From: Hyphomonas atlantica corrig.
GTDB taxonomy: Bacteria; Pseudomonadota; Alphaproteobacteria; Caulobacterales; Hyphomonadaceae
Length of the DNA stretch: 64,000 nucleotides
NCBI RefSeq assembly: GCF_000682715.1
Contig: NZ_AWFH01000063.1
Coordinates: forward strand, 79,521 to 143,520
Direction of reading: 5' to 3'
A program made the position numbers and the translations under genes. Below the pieces are notes generated by a model. It worked only from the letters and a program-made list of their open reading frames with translations, was not told the origin of the DNA and searched no databases. This document shows, piece after piece, positions 45,023 to 54,531 of this stretch (its first letter is position 1; each line of letters opens with the position of its first letter).

Positions 45023-46003
45023 ATGAAAGCAGCGGGCATATTCAGAAAAGTCCAGAAGGGGCTGACCGACCTCTCTCGGTTTGAGCGGTGGATCTGGATC
45101 GGCGTGCTGGTCGTGCTGTTCGTCAGTACGGTCGTTCGCCTGACATCCGCTTTCTTCCCGCAATTTGCAAACTGGGCGAGTGAGGCAAGCGAGCTGAGCG
45201 CGTTCGTATTCAACACGGTGGGGCTTGCGCAATCTGTGACGCTGACCCTCGTCGTCGCCCTGCCACTCTTGCGCTATCTGCTGACCCGCAACCCGGCCGA
45301 GAAGGTGGCTGAGCGGATCGTGAAGAAGCGCCAGCCGCACCTGATCAAGGATCTCAGCTCCCTGGCCGAGCTAGGCGAATTGCGCTTTCCTGCGCATGAG
45401 CTGGAAATCGTGTCGGACAATGACGCGCTGAAGGAATTCAGCCGCATGAACGCCGAGTGTTTCGAGGAAAGCGCAAACTATTCCGGGGACTATGTCGACA
45501 AGCTGTTGCGCAACACCAGCGTTCATGACCGCTATCCGCAAAGCTTTGCATTCGTGCTGGATGAAACCGGGGAACGGATGGGTATCTCCATGGTTATTCC
45601 GTTGAACTCGACTGCGACACACCTCTACAAGCGGGGTGTATTGTCAGATCACGATGTAATGGACATTCATGTCGCAGCAAAAGGGGAGCCATGCGACTGT
45701 ATCCTCCTGTTTGCGATTGGTATGCTGACCACTTACCGCCCGGCCGGCGGCAAGGCAGATGGCTCTGCCGCAATTCGGCGGCTCGTGCGCAATCATGTCC
45801 ACCATATCTGGAAGGTTGCGTCTGATTTCGATCTCGAAACCGTACCCTTCATCATGCAGGTCGAACGCCGCAGCATCCTGCGCATGGGCGAAATGTTCGG
45901 CTTCCGAAAGCTGGAGGGCAAGGGCGCGGATGGCGACCCGTTGTTCGAGATCACCTGGCCGGAATTCAAGGACAATCTAGGCCAGTTCCTCGACGCAGAC
46001 TAA
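45023..46003 (+). CDS. membrane-anchored protein with possible GNAT-like C-terminus
   Basis: The 326-residue protein has two N-terminal membrane segments (about 23-42 and 65-85), then a soluble domain with a strand MGISMVIPLN, then GEPCDCILLFAIGMLTTYRP and helix RLVRNHVHHIWKV, reminiscent of an acetyltransferase fold but without a clear acetyl-CoA loop. The upstream open frame is antisense to the hydrolase gene and is not included. Confidence 0.65.
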   Translation: MKAAGIFRKVQKGLTDLSRFERWIWIGVLVVLFVSTVVRLTSAFFPQFANWASEASELSAFVFNTVGLAQSVTLTLVVALPLLRYLLTRNPAEKVAERIVKKRQPHLIKDLSSLAELGELRFPAHELEIVSDNDALKEFSRMNAECFEESANYSGDYVDKLLRNTSVHDRYPQSFAFVLDETGERMGISMVIPLNSTATHLYKRGVLSDHDVMDIHVAAKGEPCDCILLFAIGMLTTYRPAGGKADGSAAIRRLVRNHVHHIWKVASDFDLETVPFIMQVERRSILRMGEMFGFRKLEGKGADGDPLFEITWPEFKDNLGQFLDAD

Positions 46004-46078
46004 GCCTTCGCAAAGGACGGGAACCGGCGCGTCTCTTCCATCGTTGATCTCGGCATTCATCATCCGAGAGAAACGTCC

Positions 46079-47068
46079 ATGCCCTTCAGTTCCGCTCCCG
46101 ATACGCTCTGTCGCGAAGGCGTGACGGCAGAGGCAATCGGTCTTGTGCGATCCGATCCGGCGGCCAAAGGCTGGACCCGCAAGCGCCGAGGGAAAGGTTT
46201 CACCTTCCAGGATGACAAAGGACAGACATTGAAGGGAAAGCGGGCGGAACGGTGCCGCGCGCTGGTGCTGCCGCCCGCCTGGAAAGACATCTGGATCTGT
46301 CCGAATCCGCGCGGCCATATTCAGGCGACAGGACGCGACGAAGCCGGCAGACTTCAGTATCGCTATCACCCAACATGGGCCGCTGCGCGCAACTCGGCCA
46401 AGTTTGACGATCTCATCGCCTTCGGACATGCCTTGCCGGAGCTGCGCCGCCGCGTCCGTCATGACTTGACCTATTCCGACTGTCCGAGAGAGGTGAGACT
46501 GGCCGCGATTGTTCGCTTGCTGGACAAGGGCGCCTTGCGGATTGGGCGTTCCGGCCGGAAGACCTATGGTGCGGTCAGCCTGCGAAAATCCCATGTGACG
46601 ATTGAGGGCCAGCGTGTCATCTGTGCCTATAAGGGCAAAGGCGGGACACCTCGCCGGGTCCAGATGCGTGACAAGCTGCTTGCGAAGACACTGGACGGCT
46701 TTCTCGAAGAGCGAGGCGCTTTCCTGTTTCGCTGTCGGAAGGTTCGCCCAGTCGCTCAGGATGTGAACACCTATATCCAGGAGACTTTGGGATTAGCCTT
46801 CACGGCCAAGGATTTCCGGACGTGGAAGGGGAGCGTCGCCGCAGTGGATAGCCTGGCGTCCTGCGACCGCGTCACCATCAAGACCGTCACACAGGCAGCG
46901 GCTGACGCATTGGGGAATACGCCCGCCATCGCGAAGTCCTCCTACATTCACCCCATCATTCTTGAACTTGCGCGAGACAAATGCCGTCCCGAAACCTACT
47001 GCCGTGAGGCGGCCGGCCTGAAGGGCGAGGCATTGTTGCTATCGGTGCTGGAAAAATCCCAAAACTGA
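46079..47068 (+). CDS. DNA topoisomerase IB (poxvirus type)
   Basis: The 329-residue enzyme relaxes supercoils through a 3'-phosphotyrosine link. It shows GRDEAGRLQYRYHPTW, the active-site KTYGAVSLRKSHV region and the catalytic Y289 in KSSYIHP. Bacterial homologues of this short poxvirus-like type are scattered and often acquired laterally. Confidence 0.93.
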   Translation: MPFSSAPDTLCREGVTAEAIGLVRSDPAAKGWTRKRRGKGFTFQDDKGQTLKGKRAERCRALVLPPAWKDIWICPNPRGHIQATGRDEAGRLQYRYHPTWAAARNSAKFDDLIAFGHALPELRRRVRHDLTYSDCPREVRLAAIVRLLDKGALRIGRSGRKTYGAVSLRKSHVTIEGQRVICAYKGKGGTPRRVQMRDKLLAKTLDGFLEERGAFLFRCRKVRPVAQDVNTYIQETLGLAFTAKDFRTWKGSVAAVDSLASCDRVTIKTVTQAAADALGNTPAIAKSSYIHPIILELARDKCRPETYCREAAGLKGEALLLSVLEKSQN

Positions 47069-47158
47069 CCGCGTAGCCCGCCGCCTGTCCATCGCGATTG
47101 CCCACCCGCCACAAGCCTCTATGGTGACGCCGGAACGGACAAGGTTTGGGAGGCAGGT

Positions 47159-48229
47159 GTGGACATTTCTCATCTCGATTGGGAACGGCGCGAATGGGTG
47201 CGTGAGGCGGTGCAGCGCATCAATGCAGACTTCAACAGGTCCGCAGACACGCATCTGATCAAGGTGGATCTGCCGGGCTTTGAAGCGCAGACGCTTTACC
47301 TGAAAGACGAGTCCACCCACCCGACCGGCAGCCTCAAGCACAGGCTGGCACGCTCGCTTTATCTCTACGGTCTCTGCAATGGCTGGATCGGGCCAGACAC
47401 GGTGATCGTGGAAAGTTCGTCCGGGTCAACGGCGGTCTCGGAAGCCTATTTTGCGCGTCTGCTTGGGCTGCGCTTCATCGCCGTGGTGCAGGAAGGTGTC
47501 TCGCGCAGCAAGATCGACCAGATCGCCTTCTATGGCGGCGAGACCCGCGCCGTACCCCCGGCTGACATCTATGCCGAGGCCGAGCGGATCGCGGCGGAAC
47601 TCGGTGGACACTATATGGACCAGTTCACCTATGCCGAGCGCGTGACGGACTGGCGCGGAAACAACAACATTGCCGAAAGCCTGTTTTCCCAGCTCTCGAT
47701 GGAGGCGCATGCCCTGCCGGATTGGGTCGTGATGAGCGCCGGCACGGGGGGCACCTCCGCAACGATCGGGCGATACATTCGCTACCGTTGTGATATCTCA
47801 GCGAAGACCTCTCTCTGTGTCGCCGATCCTGAGAATTCTGTTTTTTACGATCATTTCGAAACGGGCGATCCGGATATCCGTAGCCAGAGCAAATCGCGTA
47901 TTGAGGGGATCGGTCGCCCGCGCGTGGAGGCATCCTTCCGCCCCAGCGTGATTGACCGCATGATGCGCGTGCCGGATGCGGCATCCGTCGCAACGGTGCA
48001 TTGGCTGCAGGAAATTCTCGGCAGGCGGTGCGGTGGCTCGACCGGCACGAATGTCTGGGCTGCGCTCACCCTCATGCGTGAGATGCGAGACGCGGGGAAG
48101 GCGGGCAGCGTTGCGACCCTGATCTGCGATGGCGGCGAGCGGTATCTTGATACCTACTACAATTCTGATTGGATCAAGGCGCAGGGGCTGGACCTCGCGC
48201 CGTATCTGTCGCAATTGAAAGGCGCTTGA
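47159..48229 (+). CDS. PLP-dependent cysteine synthase-like enzyme
   Basis: The 356-residue fold-type II enzyme begins at GTG 47159. The PLP lysine is K60 in [11 protein letters not shown], and [13 protein letters not shown] holds the substrate. The Gly-rich phosphate loop is [12 protein letters not shown]. It resembles cysteine-synthase/cysteine desulfhydrase Cds1-like proteins, so it may make or degrade cysteine. arsC follows 17 bases downstream, suggesting an operon. Confidence 0.85.
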   Translation: MDISHLDWERREWVREAVQRINADFNRSADTHLIKVDLPGFEAQTLYLKDESTHPTGSLKHRLARSLYLYGLCNGWIGPDTVIVESSSGSTAVSEAYFARLLGLRFIAVVQEGVSRSKIDQIAFYGGETRAVPPADIYAEAERIAAELGGHYMDQFTYAERVTDWRGNNNIAESLFSQLSMEAHALPDWVVMSAGTGGTSATIGRYIRYRCDISAKTSLCVADPENSVFYDHFETGDPDIRSQSKSRIEGIGRPRVEASFRPSVIDRMMRVPDAASVATVHWLQEILGRRCGGSTGTNVWAALTLMREMRDAGKAGSVATLICDGGERYLDTYYNSDWIKAQGLDLAPYLSQLKGA

Positions 48230-48246
48230 GCTTTGGAGGCGAGCTG

Positions 48247-48648
48247 ATGGGCGTCACGATTTACCACAATCCCGAGTGCGGCACGTCCCGCAATGTCCTG
48301 GAAATCATCAAGGCCAGCGGGGAGGAGCCGGAAATCGTGCTTTACCTGCAGCGTGGCTGGACGCGCGAATTGCTGGCGGGTCTGCTGAGCGCGGCGGACC
48401 TGACACCGCGACAAGCATTGCGCACGTCGAAAAGCCCGGCTGAGGAACTTGGCCTGACCGATCCCTCGGTCGATGATTCCATCCTGTTCGAGGCGATGTT
48501 GAAACACCCGATCCTGGTGAACCGCCCCATCGTGGTCACAAAAAAAGGGACGGCGCTGTGCCGTCCCTCTGAAAAGGTGTTTGATCTGCTGGAAAATCCG
48601 CCGACAAGCTTCACCAAGGAAGACGGCGAGATCATCAGCCCGGCCTGA
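48247..48648 (+). CDS. arsC: arsenate reductase, glutaredoxin-type ArsC
   Basis: The 133-residue protein has the catalytic Cys11 in NPECGTSRNV, and the arginine pattern ILVNRPIVVT. It reduces arsenate with glutathione and glutaredoxin. TGGAGG is 7 bases before the ATG. Codons for KKGTALCRPSEK contain a perfect terminator hairpin for the opposite strand (48540-48568). No arsR/arsB genes are near. Confidence 0.93.
   Translation: MGVTIYHNPECGTSRNVLEIIKASGEEPEIVLYLQRGWTRELLAGLLSAADLTPRQALRTSKSPAEELGLTDPSVDDSILFEAMLKHPILVNRPIVVTKKGTALCRPSEKVFDLLENPPTSFTKEDGEIISPA
48540..48568 (-). terminator. rho-independent terminator for the STAS-like gene, embedded in arsC
   Basis: On the minus strand AGGGACGGC-ACAGC-GCCGTCCCT is a perfect 9-bp stem with a 5-base loop, followed by seven Ts. 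It lies about 85 bases after the stop of 48653-49045 and within the coding part of the convergent arsC gene. Confidence 0.8.
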
Positions 48649-48652
48649 GGCT

Positions 48653-49045
48653 TCAGGCGGCTTCGGTTTCTGCCGGGGCTTTTTCCAGCCACACGCGCGC
48701 ATCCGCCTCATCGGCAAGGTCGTAGACCTTCAGTTCGGTGTCTGGCAGCGCCACGGCTTGCATCTTGGCGGACTGGCGCACCCAGGGTTGGTCGGTAAGC
48801 ACCGCCACTTTTCCAAACCTTTTTTGCAAGGCAAAGAATTCGGCCTTCCGGGACCAGTCGCTGGCAACCGTGTGCAGCGTGCCCAGATCCATGTGCTGTA
48901 ACCGTACCAGCAGGCTGCCGGGGTCCTCCGCATCTGTCTGCTCCATCAACTGGTCCACGGCTTCCGGCATGGCTTCGGGGTTCAGGTCGCCCTGTGCGTC
49001 AATGGTGGTGAGGTCGTTGGTTTCAGCTTCAATGGTGTAAGGCAT
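48653..49045 (-). CDS. SpoIIAA-like (STAS-fold) protein
   Basis: The 130-residue protein begins MPYTIEAETN. The order of strands and helices (LVRLQHMDLGTLHTVASDW, KVAVLTDQPWVRQSAK) matches the SpoIIAA-like family seen in many Proteobacteria. Its role is unknown; binding of hydrophobic ligands has been suggested for the family. The in-frame ATG at 49045 was chosen over an upstream one in the terminator of the next gene. Confidence 0.8.
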   Translation of the reverse strand: MPYTIEAETNDLTTIDAQGDLNPEAMPEAVDQLMEQTDAEDPGSLLVRLQHMDLGTLHTVASDWSRKAEFFALQKRFGKVAVLTDQPWVRQSAKMQAVALPDTELKVYDLADEADARVWLEKAPAETEAA

Positions 49046-49126
49046 GAGTCTCCTGTTGGGGTTGCTTGTGTGTAAGCAACGCCCCGGCAAGCAGGGCGTT
49101 CCATAAAGTCTGCAGTCGGGTGCAGC

Positions 49127-49160
49127 AAAAAAAGCCCGGCCCAGGCGCACCTGGACCGGG
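49127..49160 (-). terminator. rho-independent terminator after the thiolase gene
   Basis: Minus-strand CCCGGTCCAGG-TGCG-CCTGGGCCGGG, an 11-bp stem with one G-T pair, is followed by CTTTTTTT. It is 41 bases past the thiolase stop. Confidence 0.88.
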
Positions 49161-49200
49161 AGAGGATTGAACGGATTGAACTGAGTTTCTGGGAGGAAAT

Positions 49201-50445
49201 CTAGATCCGTTCAATGATGATTGCCGGGGCCATGCCGCCAGCGGCACACATGGTGACAAGACCATACCGGCCACCTGAGCGCTCCAGTTCGTCAAGCGCC
49301 GTGCCGATCAGGATGGAACCGGTTGCGCCAATCGGGTGGCCAAGCGCCATGGCGCCGCCATTGATGTTCACTTTCTCGCGGTCCAGGTCGAGATCGCGGA
49401 TGAATTTCTCTGCCACAACCGAGAACGCCTCGTTGATTTCCCAGACGTCGATATCGTCCTTGCTCATGCCGGCTTTTTCCAGAACCTTCTTCGCAGCAGG
49501 CACCGGCGCGTTCAGCATCAGCGTTGGGCAGTCACCCATGTTCGCGGTGGCAACGATGCGCGCGCGCGGCTTCAGGCCGTTCTTGTCAGCATAGTCTTTC
49601 GAGGTGATCAGCAGGGCGGCAGCGCCATCCACAACACCGGAAGAGTTCCCGGCATGGTGAACATGGTTCATCTTGCCTTCGAGTTGCGGATACTTCTTCG
49701 TGACCATCTTGCCATAAGTATTGCCCTGGTCATCGACCGGGATGTCCATGAACATGTTGAACACGGTCTTGAGGCCGGACAGGCTTTCCATCGTGGTGCC
49801 GGGGCGTGGGAATTCGTCCTTCTCCAGCGCCAGCGTGCCATCACGATTGTAGACCGGCACGACCGATTTATCGAAGCGGCCTTCATCCATCGCGCGCTTG
49901 GCGCGGTTCTGGCTGGTCACGGCAAGCTGGTCGACGGCTTCGCGATCGATGCCTTCCAGCGTCGCGATGGCGTCGGCACAGACGCCTTGCTGCGACTGCG
50001 GGTGCAGCTCGCGCAGGTGAAGATTGCCAGCGTCCATCATGGGCGGGTTTTTCGGGTCAGCGGTCGCCGCCGTGTAGCTCATCATCTCACAGCCGCCTGC
50101 GATGACACAGTCTTCCATGCCGGACATGATTTGCGCAGCCGCCAGCGAAACCGTCGTGATGCCAGAGCCGCAGAAGCGGTCCAGCGTCACGCCGGACGCT
50201 TTCACGTCAAAGCCTGCATCTAGAGCGGCCATGCGGCCCATGTCAGCGCCTTGGGCGCCGCGCTGGCTGGACGTGCCCCAGATGATGTCGTCCACCGTCG
50301 CCGTATCGAGATTGTTGCGGTCGCGGATTGCGCCGAGAACGGTTGCGCCCAGATGCTGCGGGTGCAGGTGCGCCAGCGATCCCTTGCCAACCTTGCCAAT
50401 TCCGCGCGGCGTGCGCACGGCGTCAATGATATAGGCCTCGGCCAT
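49201..50445 (-). CDS. acetyl-CoA acetyltransferase family thiolase
   Basis: The 414-residue thiolase condenses or cleaves acyl-CoA. The nucleophile is C92 in DRFCGSGITT, the His is in ALGHPIGATGS and the second Cys at about 400 in CAAGGMAPA. The start MAEAYIIDAV at 50445 follows GGGAGACAC; an open frame upstream to 50646 is not supported. The substrate chain length is unclear. It ends in a strong terminator. Confidence 0.92.
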   Translation of the reverse strand: MAEAYIIDAVRTPRGIGKVGKGSLAHLHPQHLGATVLGAIRDRNNLDTATVDDIIWGTSSQRGAQGADMGRMAALDAGFDVKASGVTLDRFCGSGITTVSLAAAQIMSGMEDCVIAGGCEMMSYTAATADPKNPPMMDAGNLHLRELHPQSQQGVCADAIATLEGIDREAVDQLAVTSQNRAKRAMDEGRFDKSVVPVYNRDGTLALEKDEFPRPGTTMESLSGLKTVFNMFMDIPVDDQGNTYGKMVTKKYPQLEGKMNHVHHAGNSSGVVDGAAALLITSKDYADKNGLKPRARIVATANMGDCPTLMLNAPVPAAKKVLEKAGMSKDDIDVWEINEAFSVVAEKFIRDLDLDREKVNINGGAMALGHPIGATGSILIGTALDELERSGGRYGLVTMCAAGGMAPAIIIERI

Positions 50446-50481
50446 GTCCAGTGTCTCCCTCGAATTATCTGTTTCGACGCA

Positions 50482-50504
50482 CTTTACGCGAACGTAAGCG
50501 TAAG
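50482..50504 (-). promoter_or_regulatory. imperfect palindrome CTTTACGC ... GCGTAAG upstream of the thiolase gene
   Basis: Arms CTTTACGC (50482-50489) and GCGTAAG (50498-50504) flank an ACGT centre, 37-59 bases before the thiolase ATG. MerR-family regulators of branched-chain and fatty-acid catabolism (LiuR-like) use TTACG-rich palindromes of similar look. The match is by eye only. Confidence 0.4.
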
Positions 50505-50624
50505 ACCACCCGTGACGTCGGGTTAGATGCGTCAACTGTTTTGCGGGGCAGGGAGACGCCGCCTTGGCCTCCGCATTTTGTCGGAAGGCCCGCTTGTGGC
50601 ATACTGTCGGAAAAGGATGCATCC

Positions 50625-51617
50625 ATGGGAGGATTGCCAGCATCACAGGCCATGCGGCCTGGTCTCGCTCAGCAGCTTGTTCGGTTCAGCCTGCTGCTTG
50701 GTTTCCTTTTGTGTCTTCCCTTGCTGGCTTCCGGGAATACCAACATTCACCAGATCGTTCCGTTCGAGATGGATTCCGAAGATCGCCTGATCACGGAGTT
50801 GTCCTTCACAAACGGCGCGCGCGCTTCGGCCGTCATCGACACAGCGGCAACCCTGCCCATGATTGGTGGCGCGACCGCGCGCTCTGCCGGTGTCGCAGTT
50901 GTGGAGGGTGAAGAGCAGTTTGTCGAAGTGCTGGGCCTTGGTGGCCCGCAGATGTTTCCGCTGATTGACCTGCCCAGCCTTGGCGCCGGAACGGTTACGC
51001 TTCAGCGTGTGCCCGCTGCGCTCGACCGGAAGATCGCCGTCGAGGGCGTGCGCAATGTCTTCCCGATGAGCGCCATGACGGGCGATGTGGTGGATTTCGA
51101 TTTCGACAGCAAACAGGTAACCGCCTATGATCGCCGCCCAATGGGACGGATGCGGGAGATCCTTTGCAAACGGCCAATGGAGGTTCGCAACGGGCTCTAT
51201 TTCGTCCCGGTAAAGATCAATGGGCATCGCGGCCTGGCCCTGATCGATACGGGGTCCACGATCACCTACATGAATTCCGCCTTTGCCGCGCTGGCGGGCA
51301 CGCGGGTAAATGAGGAGGAAACCAAACGTCTGCATGGGGTGACGGGCGAGGGGTATGATATGCATGTTGCGCGCATATCCCGTTTCCAGCTTCACGAAGT
51401 AAAGATGAACAGCTTCAACATGGTCGTGTCAGACCCGGCCCTGTTCGAATACCTCGGCATGTCTGACGAGCCCGTCATGATCCTCGGCATGGATTTCCTT
51501 GCACAGTTCCGGGTGCAGATCGATCGCAAGAACGAGTTGCTCTATCTGCGCATTCGCCACAGCACCGCGCAGAAGTGTCAGGTCTGCATGGAGATGCAGA
51601 CCTATCGCCGTCGCTGA
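50625..51617 (+). CDS. secreted tandem retropepsin-like aspartyl protease
   Basis: The 330-residue protein has an N-terminal hydrophobic segment (18-37), probably a signal peptide or anchor. Two aspartyl-protease half domains follow: VIDTAATLP with D72, where the normal DTG is DTA, and LIDTGSTIT with D208, plus an ILGMDFL motif near 290. AAAGGA precedes ATG 50625; earlier frames are not used. It is a periplasmic or envelope peptidase; function in this organism is unknown. Confidence 0.8.
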   Translation: MGGLPASQAMRPGLAQQLVRFSLLLGFLLCLPLLASGNTNIHQIVPFEMDSEDRLITELSFTNGARASAVIDTAATLPMIGGATARSAGVAVVEGEEQFVEVLGLGGPQMFPLIDLPSLGAGTVTLQRVPAALDRKIAVEGVRNVFPMSAMTGDVVDFDFDSKQVTAYDRRPMGRMREILCKRPMEVRNGLYFVPVKINGHRGLALIDTGSTITYMNSAFAALAGTRVNEEETKRLHGVTGEGYDMHVARISRFQLHEVKMNSFNMVVSDPALFEYLGMSDEPVMILGMDFLAQFRVQIDRKNELLYLRIRHSTAQKCQVCMEMQTYRRR

Positions 51618-51623
51618 CCGGCT

Positions 51624-54446
51624 CTAGCCGAATGCCCCATAGGCATGCGTTACCGCCAGGCTGATGCCGTGAAGGGCGCGGTCAATCTCGTCCAGCGGCG
51701 CAATCACATCCTTGTGGATGCGGTCATAGCCATAGCTGGCCTGCGCCTTGGACTCATTGCCCGCCTCAGTCAGCGCCGTCAGGGGCGTGTCCTGATCGCG
51801 AGAGTGCGGGAAGATTTCGCGCAGCAAGCTGACCGCTTCGCCAATGCGCAGCTCAGCCACCATTTCAACCAGGTCGCGGCTGCTGGCATCATGCCGTTCA
51901 GACAGGCGGGGCAGGCCGCCGACAATCGAGAACGCTTTCATGATCAGCGCCTGACGCACCGCATGCAGAACATGCAGGTCCAGCCGACCTTCATGGCGCG
52001 CTTCGATCGACGGCGCAGACTGAAGCTGCGCAAGCAGTCGGTCGAACTTGCCGAGGTCTACGGACAGGAAGTTGGCAATCTGGTTCATCGAGACGGCCGT
52101 CTCGGTATTGCGCAGCGCATAATAGACCGCGCGATACGCATTCGCTTTGTCTTGGTCGGCCAGTTTCGAATGCGCCACCCATACGCCCGGATCATAGACT
52201 TTGGCGTAGGAGCGTAGCGCTGGCAGGCTGGTCAGCACACGGGCGCGGGTGGCCAGCAGGATCAGCCGCGTCATGCGCGGGCTGGCATCGATCAGCTCGA
52301 CCAGACGGTCCATTTCCCGTTGCAGGGATGAACCAATCCCGGCGGCGACGTTCACCGGAATGCTCAGCTGTTGCAGCGTGGCATTGTGAGAAATGGCGCG
52401 CAGGGACCGCGGGCCAACCGGCCCGGCGGCGCGGCGCTTGGGTCGAGAGCCGGCCTTCACGGTCAGGCCGCTGGAGAATGCGCCCAGCAGGCGACCATAA
52501 TCCTCGTTCACGAACAGGCGTTCCTGCCAGGCGCGTAGCGAGCGGTAGAAATCCCAAACAAGGTCCGTGCGCGTATAGAACGGGTCTTCGCTGCGGTCTT
52601 CGGGGTCAGACAATGTGTGGCTGCACCAGGCGGCCATCGTCGCTTCTGCCAGATTTGGATTGGCGAAATGCAGGAAGCCGTCGCCGCCCTGAAAGCTGAC
52701 TTCGTGGCGCAGTTGAAGCCCGCGTGCCCGCGCTCCGCCGCGTGTCCACGGGGTCAGCAAGTGATCGAAACGCTGTTCGAAGCTGCCCGGCCATGCGCCG
52801 CGACCCATGCTTTCGCCATGCGTGTTGAAGATCAGCAAGTCCACATCCGCGCCCTTGGCGGCCAGCGCCCGCGCGATGAGATTGTGGATGCGTTCAATCG
52901 CCATGTCGGCGGCGACCTGTCCGATAAACCGTCCGGCATCGGAGAAACCAAGCTGGATCGAGAGATAGCCGCGCTGTTTCACATAGGCGAGGAATTCAGG
53001 CTCCTCCAGAAGGCGCTCAATAAAGCGGCCGCCCGTTTCAAGCGCCTCTGGCGTTTCGAACAGGGGAGAGATGTCCAGCTTGTCGTCAACGCCATATTGC
53101 CGGGCGAGGTAGAGCGCGCCCATCACGGTTGCCGGGTTCTCACTCTCCGCAATCAGGAAGCGGATGACCGAGCCCGCATCAATATGCTTCAGGATCTGCG
53201 CACACATCATGAATTGGCGCCGCGCGGTCGATTGCTCCAGGAACAGGTCTGCGAAGTTTACCTGAACTGGCTTTGACTTGCGGGCCTTCTGCGCGAGCTC
53301 TGCCAGGGCGAGGCGGCCCAGCTCCCGATCTTCGGTCTGCAGGCCAAGGTCGCGATTGATCACGGTTCGGACTTGCGCGGCGTTCACGCGCAAATGAATG
53401 CGCGCTGTGCCCAGTTGCAGTGCCTCGACCTGCGCGCGGATGGCCATCAGCTTGGCAGCGAGACCGTCCTCAGCTGTGGCGATCACCTCGTCCAGCACAT
53501 CCACGATTTCGCTTGCGTCCAGCACATTGCGCTTTGACGGCGCGGTCAGCGCATTGGCAGCGGGCACCAGATTGTCCGGATCGGTCAGGTCTGCCGCGAA
53601 CAGGGCGGCATGCCCGGCAGTGTCTTCAGCAGCCGTCTTCAGGCGCTGGGTGAGCTTGGCAAGCGGGCCAATCTTCTGACTGCCGCTGATCGCCTCAAGC
53701 TGGGCGGCGTAGCGGCCAAGCTGCACGGCCTTTTCGGTCAGGCGGAAGGTCAGCGATTGCGACCAGTGAATGTCTGCGCGGCCATCCAGATCATACCCAA
53801 CCCAGCAGGCAATCGTCGGCACATAGATTTTCAGCGAACGCCAATCGTCCGGAAATGCCTTCCGGGCGACAGAAATCAACACGGACGCATATGCCAGCTG
53901 CGCATTGGCGGCGTGCTCGACGGCGTCCTGCACTTCGTCATGTTCGCCCTGCAGGCTGATCTGCTGGTTCCAGGCGCGCGAGTCGGCGCGGATCTGACGC
54001 TGCAGCGCGGTGCGGCTGGTCTTCGTGGCGCTCACCACATGATCGGCCAGTGCTGTGCGCAAGTCCCGCGACAGCGCAAAGGTCGGGTGCCCGGTAAAGA
54101 CGATGCCGCCGGTGGCCTGCTCAACGCGCGCCTTGAACGCCTCGAAGCCTTGTCCGGCCAGCGCTTCCAGTTCTTCGGTCAGGCTGGCCCACGCTGTCTT
54201 CGCCTTGCCGCCGGAATGCTGGTCGCGAAACCGTTCGGCGCGTTCCTCTATCAGGTCCAGATGAACTTCATCGGCCAGTTTTGACAGGTCGGAGATTTTC
54301 GCGTCGCCGCGCTCCAGGTCCCGGAACAGTGTCTGAGCCAGCGCAAATACGGAATTGGTCAGCGGATCGATTTCAATCCGTGCAGCCTGCTCGCGCAGGA
54401 ACAATTGAGCTGAGGCGAGGGTCTTCGGAGTGGTCATCGTTGTCAT
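51624..54446 (-). CDS. divergent phosphoenolpyruvate carboxylase-like protein
   Basis: The 940-residue protein aligns by eye with PEP carboxylase. The N-terminal FTGHPTF (catalytic His120) replaces TAHPTE, GFSDAGRFIG replaces GYSDSxKDxG, and NTHGESMGRGAWPG replaces the FHGRGGxxGRGGxP loop: the loop His and first Arg (H579 and R581 in E. coli) become Asn and His, while the second Arg is kept. The TEQGE motif is SFQGGDG. Therefore it may be a non-carboxylating or altered-activity member. Length is typical. The SD-like GGCAT is not strong. Confidence 0.8.
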   Translation of the reverse strand: MTTMTTPKTLASAQLFLREQAARIEIDPLTNSVFALAQTLFRDLERGDAKISDLSKLADEVHLDLIEERAERFRDQHSGGKAKTAWASLTEELEALAGQGFEAFKARVEQATGGIVFTGHPTFALSRDLRTALADHVVSATKTSRTALQRQIRADSRAWNQQISLQGEHDEVQDAVEHAANAQLAYASVLISVARKAFPDDWRSLKIYVPTIACWVGYDLDGRADIHWSQSLTFRLTEKAVQLGRYAAQLEAISGSQKIGPLAKLTQRLKTAAEDTAGHAALFAADLTDPDNLVPAANALTAPSKRNVLDASEIVDVLDEVIATAEDGLAAKLMAIRAQVEALQLGTARIHLRVNAAQVRTVINRDLGLQTEDRELGRLALAELAQKARKSKPVQVNFADLFLEQSTARRQFMMCAQILKHIDAGSVIRFLIAESENPATVMGALYLARQYGVDDKLDISPLFETPEALETGGRFIERLLEEPEFLAYVKQRGYLSIQLGFSDAGRFIGQVAADMAIERIHNLIARALAAKGADVDLLIFNTHGESMGRGAWPGSFEQRFDHLLTPWTRGGARARGLQLRHEVSFQGGDGFLHFANPNLAEATMAAWCSHTLSDPEDRSEDPFYTRTDLVWDFYRSLRAWQERLFVNEDYGRLLGAFSSGLTVKAGSRPKRRAAGPVGPRSLRAISHNATLQQLSIPVNVAAGIGSSLQREMDRLVELIDASPRMTRLILLATRARVLTSLPALRSYAKVYDPGVWVAHSKLADQDKANAYRAVYYALRNTETAVSMNQIANFLSVDLGKFDRLLAQLQSAPSIEARHEGRLDLHVLHAVRQALIMKAFSIVGGLPRLSERHDASSRDLVEMVAELRIGEAVSLLREIFPHSRDQDTPLTALTEAGNESKAQASYGYDRIHKDVIAPLDEIDRALHGISLAVTHAYGAFG

Positions 54447-54531
54447 GCCGCCAGAAATACGGAAATTGACGTAAAGTCAAAGGTCTCCGGCGCGCCAGTC
54501 GAAATAAATCCCGCCCTGCGTTGAAGTCCGG

